A stretch of 64,000 nt of DNA from Chloroflexota bacterium (GCA_010092885.1 JAADYX010000094.1:32710-96709), one strand, 5' to 3'. Counted from the stretch's first letter, positions 1-10,196 are shown. Notes: generated by a model not told the origin, from the letters alone. Program-made: numbers and translations.

Positions 1-1
1 G

Positions 2-619
2 ATGATGGCCGCCGGCGCAATCCTCGTCGTACGCAGCGAACTCCTGCCGGAGCTAGGCCAGACGGGCGTGGTGCTCACCCTGCTGCTAATGGTGCTGCCG
101 TTAGGGCTGCTTGTCTTGTTTTGGAGCGGCTACCGGCCCTTTACACCGCTCATCGGATTACTGCCCGAGAGCATCCGGCAGGCAGCCGTTTTCGAGCAGG
201 CAGCCGCTGCTGTTCTCAATGCAGAGGATGAGATCATCGCGTTTTGCCAGCAGCGGCGCGGGGCCTTGATCCTTGCCAGCCTTGTCACCATTGCGAGTTG
301 GGTGCTGTTCGTCGTGGAGTATGGTTTCGCCCTCTCCCTTTTCGGGCTGCGCCTGCCACTGGGGCAGGTCGTGGCACTGGTCGTTGCCGCCCGCCTCGCT
401 TTTTTGGTCCCGGCACCCGGTGGCCTGGGCGCTGTGGAAGCCAGTCAGGTGTTTGTCATGCAGGCCCTCGGCTATGATCCGGCCATCGGGTTGAGCCTGA
501 GTCTGCTCATCCGTGTGCGCGATCTGTTATTTGGCCTGGCCGGATTGGCACTCGGCTGGGCCATGGGAGCACAGCATCTGCTCCGACCTACCGACCGTTA
601 TTTTGTTGAAGAAGAGTAA
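2..619 (+). CDS. Flippase-like / lysylphosphatidylglycerol synthase TM-region family membrane protein (5' truncated by window edge)
   Basis: Multi-TM ORF with 'LVPAPGGLGAVEASQVFVMQALGYD' typical of the UPF0104/LPG synthase TM family. Confidence 0.75.
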   Translation: MMAAGAILVVRSELLPELGQTGVVLTLLLMVLPLGLLVLFWSGYRPFTPLIGLLPESIRQAAVFEQAAAAVLNAEDEIIAFCQQRRGALILASLVTIASWVLFVVEYGFALSLFGLRLPLGQVVALVVAARLAFLVPAPGGLGAVEASQVFVMQALGYDPAIGLSLSLLIRVRDLLFGLAGLALGWAMGAQHLLRPTDRYFVEEE

Positions 620-622
620 CCT

Positions 623-1228
623 ATGTCGATCAAACGTTTGACCAAAACACGCATCCCGACTGCCTCTGGTGAATTCTATCTGTGTTTGTATGACAGCGGT
701 GATGGGGAAGAACACATGGCCCTTTTGATGGGCGACCTTGAAGAGAAGACTGACGTCCTTGCCCGTGTCCATTCGGAGTGCTTTACGGGTGATGTGCTCG
801 GTTCACGGCGCTGCGACTGCGGCGAGCAACTCGCCATGGCCATGCAGCGCGTAGCGATGGCCGGGGAGGGCATCATCCTCTATTTGCGGCAGGAGGGGCG
901 CGGCATCGGACTGCTGAGCAAACTCAAAGCCTATGACCTTCAGGACGAAGGCTACGATACCGTTGAAGCTAACATCGCTCTGGGGCACGGTGCCGATGAA
1001 CGCGACTATTCTATCGCTGCGGCGATCTTCCACGATCTGGGCGTGACCTCCGTCCGGCTGATGACCAACAACCCGGCCAAAATCGAGGCGCTGGAAGCCC
1101 TCGGCATTGAGGTCACTGAGCACATCGCGCTGCAGGCGGAGCCCAACGCCGACAATCTGGACTATCTGCGCACCAAGATGCTGCGCATGGGGCATACTAT
1201 CTCCTTGAACGGTGCCAATGGCGATTGA
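623..1228 (+). CDS. ribA: GTP cyclohydrolase II
   Basis: HSECFTGDVLGSRRCDCGEQL zinc-binding motif, LRQEGRGIGL and RLMTNNPAKIEAL signatures of RibA. Confidence 0.95.
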   Translation: MSIKRLTKTRIPTASGEFYLCLYDSGDGEEHMALLMGDLEEKTDVLARVHSECFTGDVLGSRRCDCGEQLAMAMQRVAMAGEGIILYLRQEGRGIGLLSKLKAYDLQDEGYDTVEANIALGHGADERDYSIAAAIFHDLGVTSVRLMTNNPAKIEALEALGIEVTEHIALQAEPNADNLDYLRTKMLRMGHTISLNGANGD

Positions 1229-1862
1229 GCCATTTGTCACTCTGAGTTTTGCCCAAAGTCTGGATGGCCGCATTGCGGCGCGCCCTGGCGAGCAGACTGT
1301 GCTCAGTGGCGCGGCATCCATGCACCTGACTCACCGGCTGCGTGCCACGCACGATGCCATCCTGGTGGGCATCGGCACCGTGCTGGCCGACGATCCACAG
1401 CTGACTGTCCGCCATGTGGAAGGCCCCAATCCGCAGCCTGTTGTTGTTGACAGCACGTTACGCATGCCACCCGATGCCCGCCTGCTTGACCATCCCACCC
1501 ACGCACTGTGGGTTGCCACCACGCACCAGGCCCCGGCAGAAAAACGGCACACAATGACAGCGAACAGAGCCGAGCTCCTGTTGGTGCCGCAGACCACGTC
1601 CGGGCACGTTGACCTTGTCGCCCTATTCACCGAACTGGGACGGCGCGGCATCCGCAGTGTGATGGTTGAGGGAGGGGCGGGCATCATTACCAGCATACTC
1701 GCTGGCAGACTGGCTCACTTCGCCGTGATCACGGTGGCACCGGTGTGGCTTGGCTCGGAGGGATTGGCCGCGGCGGGCCAGCTGCACGTATCTGTATCCC
1801 TGCGCAGCGCGCACAGCCTCCAGCTTGGGGAAGACACCATCATCTGGGGGTGGCTGGTATGA
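1212..1862 (+). CDS. RibD C-terminal domain (pyrimidine reductase)-like protein
   Basis: TLSFAQSLDGRIA...DAILVGIGTVLADDPQLTVR and VMVEGGAGIITS motifs of RibD_C/dihydrofolate reductase-like family; overlaps ribA 3' end. Confidence 0.85.
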   Translation: MPMAIEPFVTLSFAQSLDGRIAARPGEQTVLSGAASMHLTHRLRATHDAILVGIGTVLADDPQLTVRHVEGPNPQPVVVDSTLRMPPDARLLDHPTHALWVATTHQAPAEKRHTMTANRAELLLVPQTTSGHVDLVALFTELGRRGIRSVMVEGGAGIITSILAGRLAHFAVITVAPVWLGSEGLAAAGQLHVSVSLRSAHSLQLGEDTIIWGWLV

Positions 1863-2839
1863 AAGCAGTATGGTTCACCGGCCCACAGCAGGTGACGATC
1901 CGTGAGGCAGAGACCCCCCAACCCGATCCGGAGCAGGTGCTGGTACGAACCCTTGCCAGCGCGATCAGCCCCGGCACAGAGATGCTCATCTACCGGGGGG
2001 ACGCCCCTGCCGATATGGCTGCCGACTCAAGCATCGAAGCCTTGGGCGGGTCACTTGCCTTCCCATTGAAGTACGGGTATGCCTGTGTGGGTGAAGTGAT
2101 CGCCTGTGGTGAGGGCATCGCCCCGGAGTGGCTTGGCAGACAGGTCTTTGCCTTCACCCCCCATGAGACGCTTTTCGCAGCACGCCCCTCTGATCTGCTC
2201 CCCATCCCGGATGGCGTGAGCCTGGAACAGGCACTCTTCCTCCCCAACATGGAAACAGCCGTCAACCTGCTGCACGATGGCGCACCGCGCCTTGGCGAAA
2301 GAGTGCTCGTTTTCGGGCAGGGGGTAGTTGGCCTGCTGACTGCGGCCTTGTTGGCTCACATGCCGCTTGAAGTGCTGGCCACTGTCGACCGGCACCCCCT
2401 GCGGCGCGATCTCTCCCGTGCGTTGGGTGCCGGGCAGAGCTTCTCGCCTGGAGACGACCTGCCTGCTGATATGGACCTCACCTACGAAGTGTCGGGCGCG
2501 CCTGCCGCCCTGGACGCTGCTATCGCCGCCACAGGCTTTGCCGGGCGCATCGTGATCGGCTCGTGGTATGGACGCAAGACCGTCTCCTTGGATCTGGGTG
2601 GCCACTTTCATCGCAGCCGTATTCGCCTGCTCAGCTCACAGGTGAGCAGCATTGACCCCACCCAGGCCGGACGCTGGACAAAATCCCGGCGATTCGAGAC
2701 CGCATGGGCTATGATCAGAGCGGTCGGGCCGGAGCGTCTGATCACGCATAGGTTTCCGTTCGTGCAGGCCGCCGATGCATATAGGCTGCTCGACGAACAC
2801 CCCGACCAGACCGTACAGATAGTACTCACGTATAGCTAG
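1859..2839 (+). CDS. Zinc-type alcohol dehydrogenase-like oxidoreductase (MDR family)
   Basis: MKAVWFTGPQQVTIRE start, MDR fold motif VLVFGQGVVGLLTAALL; ATGA overlap with upstream gene supports start at 1859 rather than 1745. Confidence 0.8.
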   Translation: MKAVWFTGPQQVTIREAETPQPDPEQVLVRTLASAISPGTEMLIYRGDAPADMAADSSIEALGGSLAFPLKYGYACVGEVIACGEGIAPEWLGRQVFAFTPHETLFAARPSDLLPIPDGVSLEQALFLPNMETAVNLLHDGAPRLGERVLVFGQGVVGLLTAALLAHMPLEVLATVDRHPLRRDLSRALGAGQSFSPGDDLPADMDLTYEVSGAPAALDAAIAATGFAGRIVIGSWYGRKTVSLDLGGHFHRSRIRLLSSQVSSIDPTQAGRWTKSRRFETAWAMIRAVGPERLITHRFPFVQAADAYRLLDEHPDQTVQIVLTYS

Positions 2840-2856
2840 CACAGGATGACAACCCC

Positions 2857-4152
2857 ATGCGCCCCATTGTTTTCGCCCTGATCGCCGGGCTGATCCTTGG
2901 TGCATGCAGCACCGCAACCATTGAGGAGGACCCGACTCCTGCTGCCGGGGAAACCGCAGCGCCTGTCACTGAGCCAGCCACACAGACCGCGCCCCCCACA
3001 GCGACAGCCATGCCAACGGACGCGCCCGAGCCTACCGCGCAGCCAGCCGCAACGGATGAACCCACCGCACCACCGGCACCGGTCGGTCCTGAGGCCGTGG
3101 CTGTGGTACCGGCTGTCTACGCCGAAGGATTCACACGCCCGACCTCCATCACCCACGCGGGGGATGGCAGTGGCAGGCTCTTCGTTACTGAGCAGGCCGG
3201 GCTGATCCGCGTCATCCAACCGGATGGATCTATCGCAGGTTTTCTCGATATCCGTGAGCGCGTCGGTGACTCAGGCAATGAGCAGGGATTGTTAGGTCTG
3301 GCTTTCCACCCGGACTTTGCTGCCAACGGACGGTTCTATATTAACTACACGGATACCAGCGGTGATACAGTGATCGCCCGCTACACATCGGATGGCACCA
3401 CTGCTGATCCCGCCAGCGAAACCGTGCTCCTCTCTGTGGCACAGCCCGCGAGCAACCACAATGGCGGCCAGTTGGCCTTCGGGCCGGAGGGCTACCTCTA
3501 TATCGGCCTTGGCGATGGCGGCGCTCAGGATGACCAGTTCGACAACGGGCAGAATCCGAATACGCTGCTTGGCACCGTGCTGCGCATTGATGTCGACAGC
3601 GGCGAACCCTACGGCATTCCACCTGACAATCCCTTTGTGGACGATCCCGATGCACGCCCGGAAGTCTGGGCATTTGGCCTGCGCAACCCGTGGCGCTTCA
3701 GCTTTGACCGCGCTACCGATGAGCTGTACATCGCCGATGTGGGCCAGAATCGCTACGAGGAAGTCAACCGGCAGCCAGCCGCCAGCGAGGGCGGGACCAA
3801 CTACGGCTGGCCGATCATGGAAGGCGTCGAGTGCTACCTGGGTGAGTGCGATCCGGCCAACTACCAGCTGCCGATCGTCGCCTACTCGCACTCGGAAGGC
3901 TGCTCTGTGACGGGCGGCTATGTCTACCGTGGGCAGACGGTACCCGGCCTGGATGGGCTTTATGTCTATGGCGACTTCTGTTCTGGCACTGTATGGATCG
4001 CCTGGAACGCCGAAGGCCGTTGGAATACCCGCGAGCTCACGCGGATCGATACAGTGAGCACGTTTGGTGAGGATGAGAACGGTGAGCTTTACGCGGCCAG
4101 CCTGAGTCTGGGAACCATCTACCGGCTCAGCCCGCCGACAGGTGGCAGGTGA
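2857..4152 (+). CDS. PQQ-dependent glucose/sorbosone dehydrogenase-like lipoprotein
   Basis: Lipobox LILGACS, T/P/A-rich linker, then beta-propeller motifs 'HNGGQLAFGPEGYLYIGLGDGG' and 'ADVGQNRYEEVNRQPASEGGTNYGWPIMEG'. Confidence 0.88.
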   Translation: MRPIVFALIAGLILGACSTATIEEDPTPAAGETAAPVTEPATQTAPPTATAMPTDAPEPTAQPAATDEPTAPPAPVGPEAVAVVPAVYAEGFTRPTSITHAGDGSGRLFVTEQAGLIRVIQPDGSIAGFLDIRERVGDSGNEQGLLGLAFHPDFAANGRFYINYTDTSGDTVIARYTSDGTTADPASETVLLSVAQPASNHNGGQLAFGPEGYLYIGLGDGGAQDDQFDNGQNPNTLLGTVLRIDVDSGEPYGIPPDNPFVDDPDARPEVWAFGLRNPWRFSFDRATDELYIADVGQNRYEEVNRQPAASEGGTNYGWPIMEGVECYLGECDPANYQLPIVAYSHSEGCSVTGGYVYRGQTVPGLDGLYVYGDFCSGTVWIAWNAEGRWNTRELTRIDTVSTFGEDENGELYAASLSLGTIYRLSPPTGGR

Positions 4153-4205
4153 GCTGGGGACCGGGCACAATAGGGTAATCCACTGCAACAAGGACGCTCA
4201 ACCGT

Positions 4206-5132
4206 ATGCATTTCCTGAAAGTCCGCGATATTCCCGCCGGTGATCTCCACCATATCATCGAACGGGGGATCGCGATCAAACAGCACCCTGAAACCGTCAG
4301 CGACGCACTCGCGGGTCGCACGCTGGCCATGCTCTTCCAGAAGACATCGACCCGCACCCGTTTTTCGTTTGAGGTCGGCATGACCCAGTTGGGCGGTCAT
4401 GCGATCTTCGCGGAGACCCGTCTGACCAATCTCGGCATCGCGGATGTCCGGGATGAGGGCAAGGTTATCTCCCGCTACGTCGACCTGATCATGGCCCGCA
4501 TGCGGCGCAACACGGACCTGATGCTGCTGGCCGAAGGCTCCGAGGTGCCCGTCATCAACGGGCTGGACGAGAAATACCATCCGGCACAGGCCCTCACCGA
4601 TGTGATGACTATCCACGAGAAGCTGGGCAGCGTAGAGGGCCAGAAGGTCGTGTATGTCGGCATCGCCAATAATGTCAGCAACTCGCTGGCTATGGCGACG
4701 ATCATGCTCGGTGGGCGGTTCGTGCTGTGTGTGCCGGAACACGATCCGGAAGCGCGGGACGACGAGCACGCAGCCTTTCTGCGCGACCACGACACCTACG
4801 CCGAAACCGCCGATATCGACGAGGCAATGAACGGGGCCGATGTGGTGTATACCGATACCTGGGTCAACCTGGAATACTTCTCGGACCCGGATTTCGCCGA
4901 AGAGAAGGAACGCCGCATCGCGACCTTTATGCCCTACCAGGTCAATGAAGACCTGCTGGCGCGTTCCGGCAAAGACACCACTCTGGTGATGCATTGCTTG
5001 CCTGCCCACAAGGGATATGAGGTCAATGACACCGTACTCTACCATCCGAATTCAGTGGTATTCGACCAGGCGGAAAACCGCCTGCACGCTCAAAAAGCTC
5101 TGATGCTCTATTTGCTCGACAAACTCGATTGA
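4206..5132 (+). CDS. argF: Ornithine carbamoyltransferase
   Basis: STRTR carbamoyl phosphate motif and HCLPAHKGYEV ornithine-site motif. Confidence 0.92.
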   Translation: MHFLKVRDIPAGDLHHIIERGIAIKQHPETVSDALAGRTLAMLFQKTSTRTRFSFEVGMTQLGGHAIFAETRLTNLGIADVRDEGKVISRYVDLIMARMRRNTDLMLLAEGSEVPVINGLDEKYHPAQALTDVMTIHEKLGSVEGQKVVYVGIANNVSNSLAMATIMLGGRFVLCVPEHDPEARDDEHAAFLRDHDTYAETADIDEAMNGADVVYTDTWVNLEYFSDPDFAEEKERRIATFMPYQVNEDLLARSGKDTTLVMHCLPAHKGYEVNDTVLYHPNSVVFDQAENRLHAQKALMLYLLDKLD

Positions 5133-5140
5133 GGATGACT

Positions 5141-6367
5141 ATGGATGCACAAAAGACGTACACAGCAGATGAACTGATCGAACTGGAAGAAACGTACGGC
5201 GCACATAACTACGCACCGCTTGATGTGGTCTGCACCCGTGGCGAGGGCGTCTGGCTCTACGATGTGGAAGGCAACCGCTATCTCGACTGTTTGAGCGCCT
5301 ACTCGGCCGTGAACCAGGGACACCGCCACCCGCGCATCATCGAAGCGCTGGTGGAGCAGGCAGGCCGTCTCACGCTGACCTCGCGCGCCTTCCGCAATGA
5401 CCAACTGCCCCTGTTCTACAAGAAGGTCGCTGAGCTCACCGGTATGGAGATGGTCCTACCGATGAACACCGGTGCGGAAGCCGTGGAGACTTCGCTTAAA
5501 GTGGCCCGCAAGTGGGGCTACAAAGTCAAAGGCATACCCGACAACCAGGCCGAGATCCTGACCGTATCTGGCAACTTCCACGGGCGGACCATCAGCATCA
5601 TCTCGTTTTCCGATGAACCACAGTACCGCGATGGCTTCGGGCCGTTTACGCCCGGCTTCAAGGTGCTGCCCTATGGTGATGCCGATGCCGTTGAAGCCGC
5701 CATCACCCCAAACACCGCCGCGATCTCTGTGGAGCCCATTCAGGGCGAGGCGGGCGTAGTTGTGCCCCCGGAGGGTTACCTGCGGCGCATCCGTGAGCTG
5801 TGCGACGAGCACAATGTGCTGTTCATCGCTGACGAGATCCAGACGGGGTTGGGCCGCACCGGGCGCATGTTTGCCTGCGAGCATGAGGACGTGCAGCCGG
5901 ATATGTACGTGCTCGGCAAGGCACTGGGCGGCGGCGTATACCCGGTGTCTGCCGTTGCCGCATCCGGGGAGATTCTGGGTGTGCTGAACCCCGGTGACCA
6001 CGGCTCAACGTTCGGCGGCAATCCGTTGGGGGCTGCGGTTGCTGCAGCCTCCCTTGATGTACTGGTCGAGGAAAATCTCGTTGAGAACGCCCATGAGATG
6101 GGCCAGTATCTGCGCGATCATCTCGCGGAAATCAACAGCCCCCACATCGATCACATCCGTGGCAAGGGCCTGATGATCGGCATCGTGCTCAAGCCGGAGG
6201 CAGGCGGTGCACGGTGGTTCGCCAAGCAGATGGCAAAACGCGGCGTCCTGTGCAAGGATACACATCGCGATGTGCTCCGGCTGGCCCCGCCGCTGGTGAT
6301 CACCAAGGACGAGCTCGACTTCGCCCTGCCGATCATCCGCGACGTGCTCATGAGCGATCCGCACTGA
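5141..6367 (+). CDS. rocD: Ornithine aminotransferase (ornithine-oxo-acid transaminase)
   Basis: Class III aminotransferase: NTGAEAVETSLKVARKWGY, LFIADEIQTGLGRTG, PLP-lysine region VLGKALGGGVYPVSAV; adjacent to argF. Confidence 0.9.
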   Translation: MDAQKTYTADELIELEETYGAHNYAPLDVVCTRGEGVWLYDVEGNRYLDCLSAYSAVNQGHRHPRIIEALVEQAGRLTLTSRAFRNDQLPLFYKKVAELTGMEMVLPMNTGAEAVETSLKVARKWGYKVKGIPDNQAEILTVSGNFHGRTISIISFSDEPQYRDGFGPFTPGFKVLPYGDADAVEAAITPNTAAISVEPIQGEAGVVVPPEGYLRRIRELCDEHNVLFIADEIQTGLGRTGRMFACEHEDVQPDMYVLGKALGGGVYPVSAVAASGEILGVLNPGDHGSTFGGNPLGAAVAAASLDVLVEENLVENAHEMGQYLRDHLAEINSPHIDHIRGKGLMIGIVLKPEAGGARWFAKQMAKRGVLCKDTHRDVLRLAPPLVITKDELDFALPIIRDVLMSDPH

Positions 6368-6516
6368 GACACAATTGTTAGGCTTTGCAATTGACGTAGG
6401 CTTGTTTTCCGTTATAGCATCAAGACAGCGGGTGAGCGATCGCCCGTTGTCCTTTACAGGTTTACAGGCGAGGCCGGTTGTCGGGACCGGCCTTTGCCGT
6501 GCAAAGGAGCGGGTTG

Positions 6517-7263
6517 ATGATCCGTGCCGCGATATTCGATCTAGATGGTACCCTGGTGCAAACGGAACGGTTGAAAGCACTCAGTTATGCACGTGCCGCT
6601 GTTGACCTGTGCCCGTACACGCTGGCGGAAGCAACCGTCATCGATGCTTTTAAGGATGTGGTCGGCCTGTCACGGCGTGAGGTGGCCACGCATCTCGTTG
6701 AGCGCTTTGATCTGCAGGAAAAGGCCGCCGCCTTGATGGACCAGTTTGGGGTTTCCACCCCGTGGCAGGCCTATGTTCAGGTGCGGCTCAGGCACTACCA
6801 TGCGCTTATCGCTGATCCGGATGTGCTGCGCAGCAACCAATGGCCGCATAACGTCGCCGTGTTGGAGGCTGCCCGCGCTGATGGCTGCCAGACCGCTCTC
6901 GCCACCATGTCGCGCTGCGAACAGGCCACGCGGGTGCTCGATATCCTCGGTTGGGCGGATCGTTTCAACTTCATTGCGACCCGCGACGACGTTACCCACA
7001 GCAAGCCCGATCCTGAGATCTACCTTCTTGTCCTCTCCGAACTGGCGGTTGATCCTCAGGACGCCTTTGTGCTGGAGGACTCCCCTTCCGGTGTGCAGGC
7101 GGCTCTTGCAGCAGAAATCGCGCACGTTTTCGCGGTGACGACGCCCTTCACCCGTGATCGCATCCGCAGCGCGGGCCTGCTGCCCGAAGACCACATCGTT
7201 GATGACCCCGACAGACTCCCCGGCATCCTTGCGGCACTGCTTGATCGCGCGAAGAATTCGTAA
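6517..7263 (+). CDS. HAD-superfamily hydrolase (beta-phosphoglucomutase-like)
   Basis: IFDLDGTLVQTE motif I, SKPDPEIYL and EDSPSGVQAAL motifs; internal ATG with good RBS (aaaggagc). Confidence 0.88.
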   Translation: MIRAAIFDLDGTLVQTERLKALSYARAAVDLCPYTLAEATVIDAFKDVVGLSRREVATHLVERFDLQEKAAALMDQFGVSTPWQAYVQVRLRHYHALIADPDVLRSNQWPHNVAVLEAARADGCQTALATMSRCEQATRVLDILGWADRFNFIATRDDVTHSKPDPEIYLLVLSELAVDPQDAFVLEDSPSGVQAALAAEIAHVFAVTTPFTRDRIRSAGLLPEDHIVDDPDRLPGILAALLDRAKNS

Positions 7264-7333
7264 GTTTTTCATAACCTGTCTGTACCTTTTTGCGTATGAT
7301 AGGTCTGGTAACCCACAAAAATAGGAGTCACAC

Positions 7334-9520
7334 ATGGTCCGACGCTGGATTGTATGGGTTGTGCTGGCCGGTATCGCTCTGAACGCTGTACCCTCCGCTT
7401 CCGCCTCCCCATCTGTCGTGTTCACCAGAACAGGCATCATCGTTTCTGGTGGGCCTTTTGCGTCTATTGAATTCGGCCCTGACGGCCGGCTGTATGCTGT
7501 CACGCTGGGTGGACTTATCAACACATGGGAGGTCAGCCCCTCCGGCGCGCTGGTCAACAAAACCACCATCGCGCTACCTGCCCTGGCTGGCAGAGCCATC
7601 ATCGGCATTGCGTTCGATCCGGCTTCAACGGCTGAGGAGCCCATCATGTGGATCTCGCATAACCTGCCGCCAAACGACGGCCTGCACTTCACCGGGGAGA
7701 TCGCCCGCCTGACCGGCACCAACCCCGGCCAGCCTGATGAAGCCTGGCAGATCGAGCCTGTTGTGGTCGGCTTGCCTCGCTCTGTGGACAACCATCTGAC
7801 CAACAGCGTGCGCTTCGGGCCGGATGGCGCGCTGTATGTGTCTCAGGGCAGCATCAACGCCATGGGGGCCCCTGACGGCTTTTGGGGGTTTGAGCCAGAA
7901 ACCCTGCTCAGCGCGGCCATCCTCCGCGTGGATGTTGAGAGCCTGTTGGCTTCAGACGACCTGCCCCTGGATGTGGCCACGGGCTATCCGGGGCCCGGCA
8001 ACAACCTGGCTCCTGAGGACAACTTCGGGTTTGGCGCACCGGAGTTGGCTGATCTCTACGATCCACAAGCCCCGGATGCCTTGCTGACCGTACATGCCAG
8101 CGGGATCCGCAACGCCTACGATCTGGTGTGGCACACCAATGGCGAGCTCTACGTGCCCACCAACGGATCGGCGCCCGGGGGCAACACGCCGGGCACACCG
8201 GGCGAACTGCCCATTCAATGCGACAACCGCCTTGATGGCGTCTACACAGGTGGGCCGGTCCCCGGTCTTATATCAGTCAGTGAGCGGCAGGCGGACTTCC
8301 TCTACCGGATCGAGCCCAACGGTTACTACGGCCATCCCAATCCGACCCGCTGCGAGTGGGTCCTCAACGGCGGCAACCCCTCACGCGCCAAGGATGATAT
8401 TGAGGTCGGTGACTATCCGGTGGGCGTCGAGGTCGATCCAAACTTCCGCGGCTATGCGTACAACTTCGGAATCAGCGCCTCGCCCAATGGCAGCATTGAA
8501 TACCGCAGCAACAACTTTGATAGTGCCCTGCGCGGTGCGCTGTTGGTGACGCGCTTCAGCATTCCGGATGACATCATTGTGCTGTATCCCGGCGGTCCGG
8601 ACAACGACATCGTTGCCGCTGACGAGAATGTGCCGGGCCTCACTTTCTTCGGCAACCCACTGGATATCGCCGAGGATCTGCGCACAGGCAATCTCTATGT
8701 GCTGGAGTACGCGACCGTGATCCGGTTGGTGACCGCCAACGATCCGGGCACCCCTGAGATCGGCACCCCCACCGACTTCACGTTGGGCGCAGTCGAAGGG
8801 CAAACGGGCAGCGGCCAGCTCATTGTGCGCAATGTCGGCACGCAGCCGCTGACCATCACAGCCGCTGTGGTCAACAGCGGGCCGTTCATGGTGGATGACA
8901 GTGGTCTGCCCCTGGTGATCGAACCACAGGAAGCGGCAGGTCTGCCGGTCATATTCACCGCTCCGCCCGAGACACTCACCACAACTGTCCCGGGCACCCT
9001 GACCATCACAAGCAGCGACCCCAACCAGCCGAGCGTTGAGGTGCCGCTGAACGGCGTTGTCCTCACCAACCTGGTGGAAAACGGCAGCTTTGAAGATCCG
9101 CTTGACGGTATATGGACGCTCACCGGTGAGAGGGACGGTGCCATCAGCCATCCGGAAGCCCATAACGGCAGCCGCCTGATGCTCTTCCGTCCTGACAACA
9201 ACGTTGAATACATTACGCAGACCGTCAACACGACCGGAACCAGCGGCGAGGAGATCAGCGCAACGGCCACCGTCGCGGGGCAAGCACTGCCCGCTGGCGG
9301 TGCGGTCGGCATAAGGGTTGGGTTGTATGCGGCCGGGCTGGAAGTTCAGAGGGCGGAGTGTGTCCTGTCAGACCGTGGCACGTTTACATGGCAGCCGCTC
9401 AGCTGCACACTCATGGCAGAAACCACCTACGACCAGATCACGCTCAGCATCGGATGGGCCGGTTTTAACAGCGGCCTGCTCGGCATCGACAGCGTCACTA
9501 TCGGCCAGTTCACACCCTGA
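7334..9520 (+). CDS. Exported glucose/sorbosone dehydrogenase-like beta-propeller protein with C-terminal Ig-like (choice-of-anchor D type) domain
   Basis: Signal peptide, propeller motifs 'SVRFGPDGALYVSQGSINAMG', later 'LTITSSDPNQPSVEVPLNG' repeat typical of choice-of-anchor/HYDIN-like domains. Confidence 0.78.
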   Translation: MVRRWIVWVVLAGIALNAVPSASASPSVVFTRTGIIVSGGPFASIEFGPDGRLYAVTLGGLINTWEVSPSGALVNKTTIALPALAGRAIIGIAFDPASTAEEPIMWISHNLPPNDGLHFTGEIARLTGTNPGQPDEAWQIEPVVVGLPRSVDNHLTNSVRFGPDGALYVSQGSINAMGAPDGFWGFEPETLLSAAILRVDVESLLASDDLPLDVATGYPGPGNNLAPEDNFGFGAPELADLYDPQAPDALLTVHASGIRNAYDLVWHTNGELYVPTNGSAPGGNTPGTPGELPIQCDNRLDGVYTGGPVPGLISVSERQADFLYRIEPNGYYGHPNPTRCEWVLNGGNPSRAKDDIEVGDYPVGVEVDPNFRGYAYNFGISASPNGSIEYRSNNFDSALRGALLVTRFSIPDDIIVLYPGGPDNDIVAADENVPGLTFFGNPLDIAEDLRTGNLYVLEYATVIRLVTANDPGTPEIGTPTDFTLGAVEGQTGSGQLIVRNVGTQPLTITAAVVNSGPFMVDDSGLPLVIEPQEAAGLPVIFTAPPETLTTTVPGTLTITSSDPNQPSVEVPLNGVVLTNLVENGSFEDPLDGIWTLTGERDGAISHPEAHNGSRLMLFRPDNNVEYITQTVNTTGTSGEEISATATVAGQALPAGGAVGIRVGLYAAGLEVQRAECVLSDRGTFTWQPLSCTLMAETTYDQITLSIGWAGFNSGLLGIDSVTIGQFTP

Positions 9521-9526
9521 TCGCAA

Positions 9527-9559
9527 AAGGGCCATGGTCTGTACCATGGCCCTTGCTTT
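9527..9559. terminator. Bidirectional rho-independent terminator between convergent genes
   Basis: Perfect 12-bp stem AAGGGCCATGGT-CTGT-ACCATGGCCCTT (9527-9538/9543-9554) followed by GCTTTTT; A-tract on the other side serves the minus strand. Confidence 0.88.
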
Positions 9560-9576
9560 TTGCGTGTAGTGATCGC

Positions 9577-10194
9577 TCAATCAAGCATCTCACGGCGACC
9601 TTCAAGCGCACCCAACAGCGTGATCGTGTCCGCGTATTCCAAATCCCCACCAACCGGCAGGCCGCGCGCCAGCCGCGTAACGCGAACCTTATCGCTCACC
9701 GTCTTGATCCGCTGGCGGATGTAGCTGGCTGTCGCATCGCCTTCCAGGCTTACGTTGGTCGCCACGATGATCTCTTCGGTTGGGTGCCCCGCCCCGACAC
9801 GCTGTGCCAGCTCCTCGATCTTTAATTCTGTCGGCCCAATGCCCTCCATCGGATTGATCGCGCCGTGCAGCACATGGTACAGGCCCTGATAGGTCGCTGT
9901 GCGCTCGATGGCGATCACATCCAGCGGCTCTTCCACCACGCAGATCACCCGGCGGTTGCGCCGGTCATCGGTACACACCGAACAGGGATCGCTTTCCGTG
10001 ATGTTGCAGCACACCGAACAGGTGCGCGTGTTTTCCACCAGCTCCGTCAGAGCAGCCGCCAGCGCCAGCGACTGCTCGCTGCTGGTTCGCAGCAAATAGT
10101 ACGTCAGCCGGGCGGCGGTCTTGGGACCAATGCCCGGCAGACGTGAGAACTCATCAACCAGCCGGGTTACCGACTGTGGGACTGCGCTGCTCAC
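9577..10194 (-). CDS. recR: Recombination protein RecR
   Basis: LPGIGPKTAARLTYYLL helix-hairpin-helix, C4 zinc finger CSVCCNITESDPCSVC, TOPRIM VVEEPLDVIAIE. Confidence 0.95.
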   Translation of the reverse strand: MSSAVPQSVTRLVDEFSRLPGIGPKTAARLTYYLLRTSSEQSLALAAALTELVENTRTCSVCCNITESDPCSVCTDDRRNRRVICVVEEPLDVIAIERTATYQGLYHVLHGAINPMEGIGPTELKIEELAQRVGAGHPTEEIIVATNVSLEGDATASYIRQRIKTVSDKVRVTRLARGLPVGGDLEYADTITLLGALEGRREMLD

Positions 10195-10196
10195 CC

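Noticed and set aside
6436-6443. GCGATCGC palindrome (HIP1-like)
   Set aside because: Single occurrence noticed in this intergenic region; not evidence for HIP1 elements.
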